Origin: Hysterangium stoloniferum | Taxonomy: Eukaryota > Basidiomycota > Agaricomycetes > Hysterangiales > Hysterangiaceae | Assembly: GCA_015178975.1 (NCBI GenBank) | Contig: WHVD01000051.1 | Location: forward strand, 372,001-436,000 | Reading direction: 5' to 3' | DNA length: 64,000 nucleotides | Shown: in pieces, positions 23,641 through 33,237 of the stretch | Position numbering within the stretch: position 1 is the stretch's first letter | How the letters are laid out: every line of letters begins with the position of its first letter | Notes under the pieces: model-generated | What the model saw: the letters and a program-made list of their open reading frames with translations, nothing else | What the model was told of the DNA's origin: nothing | Databases searched by the model: none | Made by a program: the position numbers and the translations under genes

Positions 23641-24615
23641 TACAGTCAAATGAGAGGCATCAGAAGTTTCGGAAAATTTACTGCTCAATACCTGGAAATC
23701 AACGGATTATAGTGGGTGAGACAGTGGTATCCTAGAAATAATCAAGCAACTCATACTGCTAGTCAAAGGGGTGACATCCAGATTTGTTCCACAAGGGAAA
23801 CAAATAAATGCTCCTCAAAGAAACTCAAAAGAGCCAGAAAATGTTCCAGAAGGGAACTGGAAAGCGTATTGCAGTTTGGAATGTATCCAGGTTGCAAAAG
23901 CCGATAAGAGATGGGTACTGCATAAAATCTTCCTGACTCAGAGTCCAACCTGCTGAAAAAAACCGGAAAGTCTGGAGAGTCATTCAATGCAGAGGTTGAG
24001 AGGAATCCAAATAGTCGGAAAATAGTTGGAGAATGGGTCGGAAGGTGGTGACAAGACAAGGAACATGCATGGGACAGCATGGACCAAAGGGTAGGTCGGA
24101 AAAGGGTCCAAAAAAAAGTTCAGAAAAGGGGTCAGGACCCGGAAAAGGTCCAAAGGTGAGGCAAAGAACAAGGGTAAGCAAGGTGATGTCGATTTGGAGT
24201 TATGAGCAATGGTTTAGGAAGGTATATCTGTAAAGAAAACCAAGCACTAGGTGGCCAACACATTGCAAACTTGAATCCATAATTTACCATTAAGGTATAT
24301 AACAGGCAAAGCATATTTCCGGAGGCCGATGGATTCCAATAGTACAGTGACTAGTAGGAAATTAGTCTGTCCAGAATATGCAGAAATAATTGGGAGCCGA
24401 GTAAACCAGGGGCAGGACAAAACAAGGATTGGAGCAGGGCAAAATGAGTGGAATCTGAGTAAAACAGGATCAGCTTCAGCCATTAACTTATCTTTGCATC
24501 TGGAAATCAGAGTGATGTCTGAAAACACAAAAGGGTTCTGTAAAAGATAAGTAATGCGATGCCGATGTGGAGTGATGAACAAATGAATAGACAAAAGGAC
24601 GGGTTTGCGAGTAGA
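23640..24615 (-). pseudogene. Gypsy protease-region remnant and decayed gag/leader
   Basis: 23660-23800 aligns with 30930-31090 of the intact element: both share TACTGCYCAATACC, CAACGGATTATA and GTTCCACAAGGGAA. This is the region just downstream of the retroviral-type protease active site. From about 24000 to 24600 the sequence is AG-rich and keeps no readable gag. The segment ends at the primer-binding-like site next to the LTR at 24629. Confidence 0.65.
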
Positions 24616-24626
24616 AATCAGAATAT
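24616..24626 (-). promoter_or_regulatory. Putative self-primer binding site, LTR1 element
   Basis: Sense (minus strand) reads ATATTCTGATT, two bases after the LTR end. It is the exact reverse complement of AATCAGAATAT, found in sense inside the same LTR at 25055-25065. Confidence 0.6.
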
Positions 24627-24628
24627 AC

Positions 24629-25517
24629 TGTTAAGAGCAGAAACTGATGGATGTCGGCAGACTGATGGGGACCAAATGGAAGGACTTGGCTTCAGCTTAT
24701 GTGCTGCGCCCTCGCAAGTTACCATCGGGTGTCCTTAAATTTCGGGCAGGTGGAAACTAGTCCTGTCAAGTAAACCTCTCAGTAAACTACCGATTGGAAA
24801 CCGAAGGATAAGTCAAGGGTTGGGCTGAGGGGTCGGAGACCAAGAGTCGGAAACTGAGGGTCGGAGACTGAGAGTTGGAGACTGAGAGTTGGAGACTGAG
24901 AGTGTTGGAGACTGAGAGAGTCGGAGATTAGAGGTTGCAGTCGTAAATCTAGGCTGAATCGTAAATCAGATGGAGTTAGAATGTGGTGGTCGTGAATAGA
25001 TAATGGAGTCGGAAATTAGAGGGTATCTAAGTTGATCTAAGTTGATCTAAGTCGATATTCTGATTGTCTAATAACTACATTTACAGCAGGTTTATATACA
25101 AGTTGTCGGCATCTAGAAACTACTAACTAAGGGAAGAGTGGAAACACTATTTGACAAATAGACTTGACTAGAAACCGGAAGGTTACAATAAGATCAGAAG
25201 CTGAGATTTAGCCGAGAGCGGGATTACGAGAAAAGGGAATAGTCCATGGGCTACAAGTATATATGGGCATACATATGTGAAACATAGAGTAAAACGGATC
25301 ATCATAATGAAAGGGGACATATCAAAGCATAACCAGATGGTACGAGTATATTTTGACAGGGGTGTAAATGGGGTTTGATTGCTGTGAAAATATATGTCAG
25401 TGTCGGTGTTCCAAAGGTTGCCGAAATGATGACTTGATCAATAACTTGGAACATCGATAGACTGTAGTATTCTCGGGGACTGTCGGATTGCGACATGGTT
25501 ACGACACGGTTGTAACA
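24629..25517 (-). mobile_element. Gypsy 5' LTR, LTR1 family, minus orientation, 889 bp
   Basis: Plus strand reads TGTTAAGAGC at 24629 and ends GGTTGTAACA at 25517. It is longer than other LTR1 copies because of internal tandem repetition at about 24830-24930 (units of TCGGAGACTGAGAG) and a triplicated GATCTAAGTT at 25030-25050. It is followed on its inner side by the self-primer binding site and belongs to the minus-strand element whose remnants lie at 21000-24615. Confidence 0.8.
24682..24734 (-). other. Shared LTR structured block, LTR1 minus copy
   Basis: GGACTTGGCTTCAGC at one end and GGTGTCC at the other. The variable loop contains ACCCGATGGT in sense, a hairpin different in sequence from the 20883 copy. 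Confidence 0.65.
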
Positions 25518-25714
25518 TCTAGGTTGAGTTTCAAATTAAAGAACTGTAGCATACATGGTAGGAACTTTATACAAAGGTATAACAGAGAGTCAGAGGTCTG
25601 ATTAAGGAAATGGAAATAGTGATGGGTCAAAAAGAAGTAGGAGAAGGAAGGGGGATCCAAATGAGACAAAATACAACATAGGAAAGTATTCTGAAAAGGT
25701 GTGAGGTGGCAAAT

Positions 25715-26297
25715 TGTTAAGTGCCGTGTCGGGAACTTATTCCGGAACTATCGGGAAGTCACCGGGAAGTCGGAAACTCGTGGATAGGGTCAGGACGTCG
25801 GCTTCAGCTTATGTGCTGCGCCTCTACGCAAACGCTCAATGTCCTTAATTTCGGAAGTGAACTAACGACGGAAGATATGGATATTCAGAGTTCTGAAGAG
25901 TTCCGAATATCGAGCGTACAGAAAGACGGGAGGAGGAATAAGAAACTAAGTCGATATCAGATCTAAAGTAAAGTACAAATTTGCGGAAACTAATATAAGT
26001 CTACTCGTTATTGTACTACAAACTGAGACCATAATAAGACGGAAATGGAAGTATTCTTAAAACGGAAATACAATAAGACATATTAGGAAGACAATATTCC
26101 GAGACGGGAATACAACAACAAACGAGTGAATACTTGTCAATGGACAAATTACCAAATGCGGAACAAACAAAGAACGCGGATGATACGGTAACTATGATGT
26201 TCCGTAGTCAGAGGTCAAAGTCGGAAGTCGGGGATCGGAAGTTGGGAGTGGGAGACCGGAAGTCGGATATTGAAACATCCGGGAACGGGTCGTAACA
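25715..26297 (-). repeat. 3' LTR of the chromovirus
   Basis: Plus strand runs from TGTTAAGTGCCG to GGGTCGTAACA. It pairs with 32649-33232 and carries the structured block at 25793-25844. Confidence 0.93.
25793..25844 (-). other. Shared LTR structured block, chromovirus 3' LTR
   Basis: Conserves the inner hairpin with CAGC/GCTG arms and a GGAC/GTCC closing stem. Flanking bases differ from LTR1 (GTCGGCTTC in place of TTGGCTTC). Confidence 0.65.
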
Positions 26298-26308
26298 GTA
26301 CCCCCCTG
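26298..26308 (-). promoter_or_regulatory. Polypurine tract of the chromovirus
   Basis: In sense the bases just before the 3' LTR read AGGGGGGTAC, a G-rich tract at the expected plus-strand primer position. The LTR2 family has the similar CTGGGGGGCAC at the same position. Confidence 0.65.
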
Positions 26309-26481
26309 TTAGGCCGAAATCCCATAGAGGCGATTAGGTACTGAGTGTTTGAAGCGACGGCTGACTGTTATGTGTCGTGAAATTTACGCAATTATGGAGG
26401 TGAGAGTTTCGGTTATTATTCTGAGTATAAAAACCTCCAAATATTCGAATTAACGTTTTTGTTTCTTTATCCACGACTTGT

Positions 26482-27624
26482 ATGTCGATTCGTCGGCCGT
26501 TATTCATCACTACCCCGGAAAACTCAGATACCGAAATATCCATCCTGCAAAGAATGTCGAAGGTCGCAGAACTTCAACAAAAACGCCAGAAAATGGAGGA
26601 GTTGAAGCGACGACAGGAGGAGGAGGAAAAAGCGTTGATAAAAGAGTTGAGGGATGCGGAAGAGGCGGAAAAACGGGAATTGGAGCGGGCGAAGGCGGAA
26701 AAAGAAAAAGAGTTGGCGAGGTTGCGGAAAGTGATGGAGGATCGGAGGTTGAAGGAAGAAGAAGTGAAGAAACAACAAGAAGCTGAGGCGGCGGAAAAAC
26801 GTAAGGAGGTAAGGGAAGGAAAGGTGAGTCCGATTCCATAGATTTCCGTGGTTACAACCGATAACTGTTGCGTACAGCGAAAAGCCGTGGAGGTGGAAGT
26901 AGAGGGAGAAGCTGGGCCTTCGAGTCCTAAAGTAAGTGCATCTACAAAAGGTCGGTAATTGACTAATCTTCCGCAACAGAAACAAAAGGTCAAGGCTCCG
27001 GAACGGATGGAAATTGCCCATGACACTCCATGTGTTCGATGTTCCGTACGGGATACAACTTGTTGGAAACAGAAGGTAAAATGGGGTGGAACTTGTTATC
27101 CTTGCGCAGTCCTCAAACTTCCGTGCACTCTTGCTGCGAAAAGGGTTCCGAAAAGCGAAAAGGCTCAAAAACCTACCATCGCGGAAGGTTCAGGAGCGAC
27201 CAAAACTGCGGAAACTAAGGTGCCGAGTACAGATGGTATGGGCGTTGAGCTCCTTAAGGAATTGGTCGATACAATGGTCTTCATCGGGGTTGAGATGCGG
27301 GAAATGTGGGAAACACTGGATCGCCATAATGAGATCCAGGAGAAGGGTTTCCGTTTGTTGGTCCGGAATTTCTGGAGGCAAAACGATTTCCTGGAGAAGA
27401 TGATGGTTAGTATCGGTGTAATCGCGGTATCCGAACGATTTGCCGATAAGGCGAAAAACCAGCCGAATGATCCATTGGCGGAGTGTGTGGAGCGGAGATG
27501 GGGGTCGGGAAAAGAGGAGAGTGAAGATGAGGAGGTACAGGATATGGTGGAAAGTGCGGAAATTGCTGAAGAGCCGGAGGTTGGGACGGAAGGTGGATTT
27601 GGGGTGTCAGAGACTTTAAGATAG
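26482..27624 (+). CDS. Antisense accessory gene in the chromovirus: coiled coil plus six-cysteine zinc-cluster-like protein
   Basis: Three exons, 26482-26823, 26878-26931 and 26980-27624, join in frame through GT-AG introns (GTGAGT...ACAG and GTAAGT...ACAG) into about 346 residues. Residues about 25-115 are a strongly charged K/E/R coiled coil. Residues 150-181 have Cys spacing C-x2-C-x6-C-x10-C-x2-C-x6-C (starts CVRCSVRDTTC, ends CYPCAVLKLPC), which fits the spacing rule of fungal Zn(II)2Cys6 DNA-binding domains but lacks their usual basic run between Cys 2 and 3. A helical segment follows (about 200-270) and then an acidic tail (ESEDEEVQDM). It is transcribed opposite to gag-pol and converges with pol, 77 bp apart. 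No family is recognised with certainty, and a role in DNA binding or in controlling the element is inference. Confidence 0.72.
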
Positions 27625-27701
27625 ATTTAATAATATTTTTTTGACTTGCAAAACCTAAAACGAGTGTGAAAACGGAAGTGTCGGAAACTTGAACAGAAAG
27701 A

Positions 27702-30700
27702 TTAGAGTGATGATAAAGGTCCGGGTTTGCCTGGATAAGCTGTGTGGAAGTCAGTAACAATTTCCATAGCATGTCCAAGTTCCGTGGCCAATATCCATGA
27801 AGTTTCCTCGTCGGTACCTTCATAACCTGCCCATTTGACTAAATAGAGCAATTTACAAGTACGTCGGCGATTGTCGATTTTAGAATCCAAAATTTCGGAA
27901 ACTTTGAATTCAGGTTCTCCATCAATGATGACCGGAGGGGACGGAGGTTGAATACGTTCCGGGAATGAGTTAGGAACACAAGGTTCTAGCATGGAAACGT
28001 GGAAAACGGGGTGGACTGCTCGCATACTGTCGGGAAGACGGAGAGTCCATGAAAGTGAACCGGCTTGTGCTATAATTTCGAAAGGTCCTAAGAATTTCTC
28101 GGCGAGTTTTTTAGAAGGTCGGGTAGTACGGAAGAATTGAGCTTTTACAAAAACCTGATCACCAACTTTAAAATTAGGAGGCGGGATCCTGTTTTTGTCC
28201 GTGGAACGTTGATAATGTTCCTGTGCGGAAGAAATAGCTTTCCGAAGTTCTTGATGTAATTCATCGAGGTCGGTAATAAATTCTTGAGCACGGACAGAAG
28301 CCAAATCTCGTTCGGAATGTACTGTGAGATTCGGATTATAGCCTTTATTGGCGAAGAAGGGAGATATGCCGGTGGTTGCATTCGGAGAGTTATTGTAGGC
28401 GAATTCCGCGATCAGAAGAAGGGATTTCCAGTTGTCCTGTTGATAATTACAATAGATGCGGAGATATTGTTCCAGTGTTTGATTAACGCGTTCCGTTTGT
28501 CCATCACCTTCTGGGTGATATCCCGAGGTGAAGTGTAGTTTCATGTCGAGGGCTTTTCCGAGGGCCTGGAAGAAATGGGAGACGAACTTGGAGCCTCGAT
28601 CGGAAGTTACATGAGATGGAACTCCGTGTTTGGAAAATACGTGAATAATGAAAAGTTCCGCTAATTGTAAGGACGTGATTGTATCATGAGTGGGTATGAA
28701 AATGCCTTGTTTCGAGATTCGGTCCACAACGACTAGAATGGATGTAAAGCCTTCGGAAGTCGGGAGTTGTTCGATAAAATCCATGGAAATTGAATTCCAA
28801 GGTTTCTCTGGTATCGGGAGTTGCTTGAGAAGGCCGTACGGCTTATGCCTCTGGGTTTTAGAGCGTAAGCAGGTGGTGCATGACTTACAGAACTGAGTTA
28901 CGAAATCTCGGAGGTTGGGCCAAGTGTATTCTCTACGGATTAAACCAAGAGTGTTGTTGATGCCGTAATGTCCAGAGATTGGATGATCATGTTTATACTG
29001 AAGTACGTGGAGTCGGAGATTGTTGGAATCTGGAACGTAGATACGTCCATCGAGACGGATAAAACCTTGAGAGTCTTGTGACCATCGGGGTTGGTCGGGA
29101 TTGTCAGGAACTTCTAAATGTGGCTTGAGGGCCAGATCGGAAGTGAGTGCGGAAAGGATATCTTGATGTAATTGCTCAATGTCCATAATCATGACGCTAC
29201 GCATAATTGGATAGTAAAGGGAAGTTGCTCGGATAGATGCGGAAAGTTGTTGCGTTGTAAAAACCGGTTTCAGGTTATGTGGATTAACAACAGCGTAGTT
29301 ACTTTCCCCCTCTTTAGGATAGATGTCCCATCGTCGAGTCATGGCATCTGGTTTTCCACCAAGACGTCCGGGTCGGAAACGGATAATCATGTTGAAAGCG
29401 GAAAGAAATTCAGACCAACGGGCCTGCCGGCGGGTTAAAAGTTTAGTGGTAGAAAAATATTCGAGATTTTTGTGATCGGTAACGACGTCAACGGGAGTTG
29501 CGGAACCTTCGAGATAATGGCGCCAATGTTTGAAAGCTTCAAAAATTGCCAAAAGTTCCTTATCATGAACGTCGTAATTGAGTTCGGATACTGAAAGTGT
29601 TCGAGAAAGGAATGCGACCGGATGAATTTCACCGTTGGAATCTTGAATGGAAAGGATCGCGGCAATTGCATAATCGGAAGCATCGGTTTCCACAATAATC
29701 GGAACATCAGGTTTCCAATGGGAAAGAATCGGGGCAGAAGTGAAAGCATTTTTTAAAGTCTGGAAGGCGGAGCGGCATTTGTCATCAAAAACCCATGGTT
29801 GAGTTTTACGGGTAAGACGAGTGAGTGGTACTGTAATATCCGAGTAGTTCCGAATAAAACGACGGTAAAAGTTGGCAAAACCTAAAAATGATTGAATGTC
29901 CTTGACCTTCCGTGGTTCGGGCCAGTCACGGACAACTTGAACCTTGGTTTCATCCATACGGAGACCATCAGGGCCGATGATGAAACCTAAGTATTCAATA
30001 GAATCCATGTCGAAATAACATTTTTTACCGTTGGCAAAAAGACCGTTTTTACGGAGTCTTCGGAAGACTTCACGGACCTGTTCATCGTGAAGAGCGGGAT
30101 CCTCGGAAAATACCAAAATGTCGTCCAAATAGACTATAACACATACGTCAAGCATGTCGGAAAATATATCATTAACAAAACGTTGAAAAGCGGAAGGGGC
30201 GTTGGTAAGGCCGAACGGCATAACCAACCATTCAAAGGATCCATAGCGAGTCCGAAATGCAGTTTTCCATTCATCGCCCTCGGCAATTCGGACCAAATGA
30301 TAGGCGTGTTTGAGGTCTATTTTGGTGTAGATCCGAGCTTTCCATGGGGCGTCGAGTAAATCGGTAACGAGTGGAAGTGGATACTTGTCTTTCCGTGTAA
30401 TGGAATTTAACCCTCTGAAATCGACACAGAGTCGAAGAGAGCCGTCCTTCTTTCAGACAAAAAGGACGGGTGCTCCATACGGAGACTTTGAGGGACGGAT
30501 AAAACCTATCGACAGATGTTCATCCAGGAACTCCCGAATAGACGAAAGTTCCGATTGGGATAATGGGTAAATAGGTCCTAATGGAGGGTTTGAACCGGGC
30601 TCAATATCGATTTTTAAGTCGTAGGGCCTATGTGGTGCAAGCCTGTCAGCTTTTTGCTTACTGAAAATGTCCGCGAAATCATGGTATTTTTTGGGAACTC

Positions 30701-31400
30701 CTTCCAGATCGGCTTTTAGCTCGGATAATTCTGGAGTCGCAAAACGTCCAGATGCTTCATCAACTTTTAAGCTGATCGAAAAACATTGCGAGCCATCCAG
30801 TTTACTCGCCCTAACAAATGCCGAAGCGTTGATGAGAGAGATTTTTGGGGGCTCGGAAGTTTCGATAGAAGCCGGAGATGCCGTTGATGCCGAAAAGGCG
30901 TTGGCCGGAAAAGACGCTGCAGGAGGAACGGAAGTGTCGGGAGTCCGGAAAGTAATACTGCCCAATACCCAGTCAATCAACGGATTATATCGGGTGAGCC
31001 AGTTGTATCCAAGAACTGCCGAACAGCTAGAGTCCAACTGTGTTACGAAAAATGTAACCGTCTGGGATGTTCCACAAGGGAACCGGATAGACATGTCGCA
31101 GGCTTGAGTAATTGCCGTATTGCTAGTGCCGTCAAACAAACGCAAGGAAATTGCAGGAACAGAATGGAGTTTCAGATTATGTTTCGTGGCAAAGGTGGTA
31201 TCTACAAAACAGTGTGTGGAGCCGGAATCTATTAGAGCTCGGAACACTAAATTTCCAAGAAAGTCAGAGACGAGTTTTACGAATAATGAATCGGGATTAG
31301 AGAGAGCGGACGCGTTGAGACGGACAACCTCGGAAACACGGAGAGAGTCAACACAACCCTCTTTCCGTGCAGATTCCGGAGGGTTGCTTACTCTTTTTTT
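27702..31400 (-). pseudogene. pol: Chromovirus pol polyprotein with a single in-frame TGA
   Basis: One frame runs from the frameshift site at 31400 to the stop at 27702. In order: aspartic protease LIDSGSTHCF (about 31230), reverse transcriptase with APVLFV then KKDGS (about 30470), FGLTNAPSAFQ and YLDDILVF (about 30130), RNase H with ETDASDYAIAAIL (about 29680), integrase zinc finger (HDHPISGHYG, CKSCTTC, about 28900-29000), integrase core (SMDFIEQLP, TSDRGSKF, GQTERVNQ), a GPY/F-like module (KFLGPFEI) and a C-terminal chromodomain (KLLYLVKWAGYE, about 27830). The TGA at 30453-30455 splits the reverse transcriptase between FV and KKDGS; both sides remain in the same frame. It could be a CGA-to-TGA change. 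Everything else looks intact. Confidence 0.92.
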
Positions 31401-32614
31401 GACTCCATGGCGGGTTTTTCCTTAGACGTCGTAGTCGTAGTGGAAGTTGCTGCGTGAGCCTTGGAAGAGCTGGATTTAACGGTACAGTCGGAAACCTTGT
31501 GTCCGCCTTTCCCGCAGAAAAGGCAGAGGTCGTTGTCCATACGTCGTTGTTTCTCCTTCAGGGTGAGTTTACCGTCGGTACCCAACAAATGGGAAATGTC
31601 GGGTTTGTCGGAAGTTGACTGTTTTTCCTTGTTGGATTTCTTGTCTTTCTTCCGGTCGGAATTTGATTTGCCAGTATTAGTGCCAGAGCCGGTATTATTG
31701 CCTGAGTTGTTGCCGGAAGACTTGCTAGTCGACGCCTTGTTGTTCTGAGAACATTCCGTCGGGTTGTCTCGAGAAACCTCGGCTTTTCGTTCCCAATAAC
31801 GGGCATCGGATGTTTGAGCTTTCATCCGCATGAGTTGGAGAGTTTTTGGCTTCCCATCTTTGCAGATTTCGTCTTTAAGGCGTGACGGAAGTCCCATATA
31901 GAAATGGTGCCTGAGGGCGGAATCGTCCCATCCACATCGTGCGGCGAGGGTATTGAACTTGACGAGATAATCGGAAACTCGTTGATTGTCCTTCATCTTG
32001 AGCGTCATTAGTTCGTTTTCTGCTTCACCAGATTGATCATAAGGTCCGAAATTAGTTTCCAGTTCTTCCACGAAAGCATCCCAGTCGTCGAGCCATACGG
32101 GTGTCTCGTCGGATATTCCGGATAGTCCGGGTTCGAACCAATCCTGAGCGGTATCCTTGAGATATGAGAGCGCAAAATTGACTTTTCGACTGTCAGATTT
32201 AAAAGCATTGGGTCGATCACGGAAACTGAAACGGCATTGGAGAAGGAAATTCTTCAATTTTTTCGGATCCTTGCCGGTAAATGGTTCGGGTTCTTTGACT
32301 CCGGTGCGGGATGATTCTTTGCTATCCTCAGCGGATTTCAAATAGTCAGTGAATTTCACAATGGAGTTGATAAACAACATTTCAGTCGGTTCGTCGGGAG
32401 ATTTCTTTTTCGATGTCTCCGGCTGATCTTCTGCTTCGTTGTCGGAAGTATGGGGATCATTGGAATCCTTCGTTACCTCGGTAACCTCCTCGGTAACTTC
32501 TTCGATTGAAGCTGATGTTGTCGGCTGAATTGGGGTTTCTGGTTGGGTGGTGTAAAGTTGCAACGGGGATTGAAGTTGGGATGGTCCTTCGGCAGCTTTG
32601 CGTTTGGGACCCAT
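31388..32614 (-). CDS. gag: Chromovirus Gag (capsid-nucleocapsid) protein
   Basis: 408 residues from an ATG at 32614, about 35 bases past the 5' LTR. The N-terminal third is acidic and low-complexity (EEVTEEVTEVTKD). The capsid-like middle has PEPFTGKDPKKLKNFLLQC, SYLKDTAQDWFEP and GLPSRLKDEICKDGK, typical of Ty3/Gypsy Gag. A CCHC zinc knuckle, CLFCGKGGHKVSDC, is near residue 360. The basic Ser/Thr-rich tail ends in MESKKE at the stop at 31388, overlapping the frameshift site. It packages element RNA into virus-like particles. No defect was seen. Confidence 0.92.
   Translation of the reverse strand: MGPKRKAAEGPSQLQSPLQLYTTQPETPIQPTTSASIEEVTEEVTEVTKDSNDPHTSDNEAEDQPETSKKKSPDEPTEMLFINSIVKFTDYLKSAEDSKESSRTGVKEPEPFTGKDPKKLKNFLLQCRFSFRDRPNAFKSDSRKVNFALSYLKDTAQDWFEPGLSGISDETPVWLDDWDAFVEELETNFGPYDQSGEAENELMTLKMKDNQRVSDYLVKFNTLAARCGWDDSALRHHFYMGLPSRLKDEICKDGKPKTLQLMRMKAQTSDARYWERKAEVSRDNPTECSQNNKASTSKSSGNNSGNNTGSGTNTGKSNSDRKKDKKSNKEKQSTSDKPDISHLLGTDGKLTLKEKQRRMDNDLCLFCGKGGHKVSDCTVKSSSSKAHAATSTTTTTSKEKPAMESKKE
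31394..31400 (-). promoter_or_regulatory. -1 ribosomal frameshift heptamer between gag and pol
   Basis: In sense the heptamer A AAA AAA sits in the gag frame four codons before the gag stop. Slipping back one base enters the pol frame, which is open from here to the protease. Coordinates of the two frames fit a -1 shift exactly. Confidence 0.7.
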
Positions 32615-32635
32615 GATGAGCGAGTCTCAGAGTTG

Positions 32636-32646
32636 AGATCTGATAT
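32636..32646 (-). promoter_or_regulatory. Putative self-primer binding site of the chromovirus
   Basis: In sense, GT then ATATCAGATCT follows the 5' LTR. The 11 bases are the exact complement of AGATCTGATAT inside the LTR (32888-32898). No match to a usual tRNA 3' end (TGG...) was seen. Confidence 0.65.
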
Positions 32647-32726
32647 ACTGTTAAGTGCCGTGTCGGGAACTTATTCCGGAACTATTGGGAAGTCACCGGG
32701 AAGTCGGAAACTCGTGGATAGGGTCA

Positions 32727-32778
32727 GGACGTCGGCTTCAGCTTATGTGCTGCGCCTCTACGCAAACGCTCAATGTCC
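32727..32778 (-). other. Shared LTR structured block, chromovirus 5' LTR
   Basis: Identical to the block in the 3' LTR over its full length, although the two LTRs differ elsewhere. It lies about 110-170 nt downstream of the proposed transcript start. Confidence 0.65.
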
Positions 32779-32887
32779 TTAATTTTGGAAGTGAACTAAC
32801 GACGGAAGATATGGATATTCAGAGTTCCGAAGAGTTCCGAATATCGAGCGTACAGAAAGACGGGAGGAGGAATAAGAAACTAAGTCG

Positions 32888-32898
32888 ATATCAGATCT
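32888..32898 (-). promoter_or_regulatory. Predicted self-primer segment / transcript 5' end
   Basis: Sense AGATCTGATAT. By analogy to Tf1, the first 11 nt of the transcript would fold onto the primer-binding site. The position of the transcript start is inferred only from this complementarity. Confidence 0.5.
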
Positions 32899-33237
32899 AA
32901 AGTAAAGTACAAATTCGCGGAAACTAATATAAGTCTACTCGTTATTGTACTACAAACTGAGACCATAATAAGACGGAAACGGAAGTATTCTTAAAAACGG
33001 AAATACAATAAGACATATTAGGAAGACAATATTCCGAGACGGGAATACAACAACAAACGAGTGAATACTTGTCAACGGACAAATTACCAAATGTGGAACA
33101 AACAAAGAACGCGGATGATATGGTAACTATGATGTTCCGTAGTCGGAGGTCAAAGTCGGAAGTCGGGGATCGGAAGTCGGGAGTGGGAGACCGGAAGTCG
33201 GATATTGAAACATCTGGGAACGGGTCGTAACACAAAT

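Larger units (their letters stand above)
25715..33232 (-). mobile_element. Near-intact Ty3/Gypsy chromovirus with antisense accessory gene
   Basis: Full element of 7518 bp bounded by 583/584-bp LTRs and flanked by the 5-bp duplication CAAAT (25710-25714 and 33233-33237). Sense is the minus strand: 5' LTR 33232-32649, self-primer binding site, gag, -1 frameshift site, pol (protease, reverse transcriptase, RNase H, integrase, chromodomain), then a convergent plus-strand gene, a G-rich purine tract and the 3' LTR. One nonsense codon in pol is the only clear coding defect. The LTRs differ at 11 CpG transitions and one A indel, so the insertion is fairly young. Confidence 0.93.
32649..33232 (-). 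repeat. 5' LTR of the chromovirus
   Basis: 584 bp. Transcription of the minus strand is expected to start inside it, near 32898 if the self-priming model holds. Differs from the 3' LTR at 11 substitutions and one A. Confidence 0.93.

Noticed and set aside
24830..24930. Short direct repeats as a CRISPR-like array
   Set aside because: Units are contiguous without unique spacers and lie in an LTR of a eukaryotic genome.
26510..27168. Minus-strand frames opposite the antisense coiled-coil gene (Phe/Leu-rich)
   Set aside because: Mirror of the K/E-rich coiled-coil codons on the plus strand. The plus-strand frames join by clean introns and carry the ordered cysteine motif.
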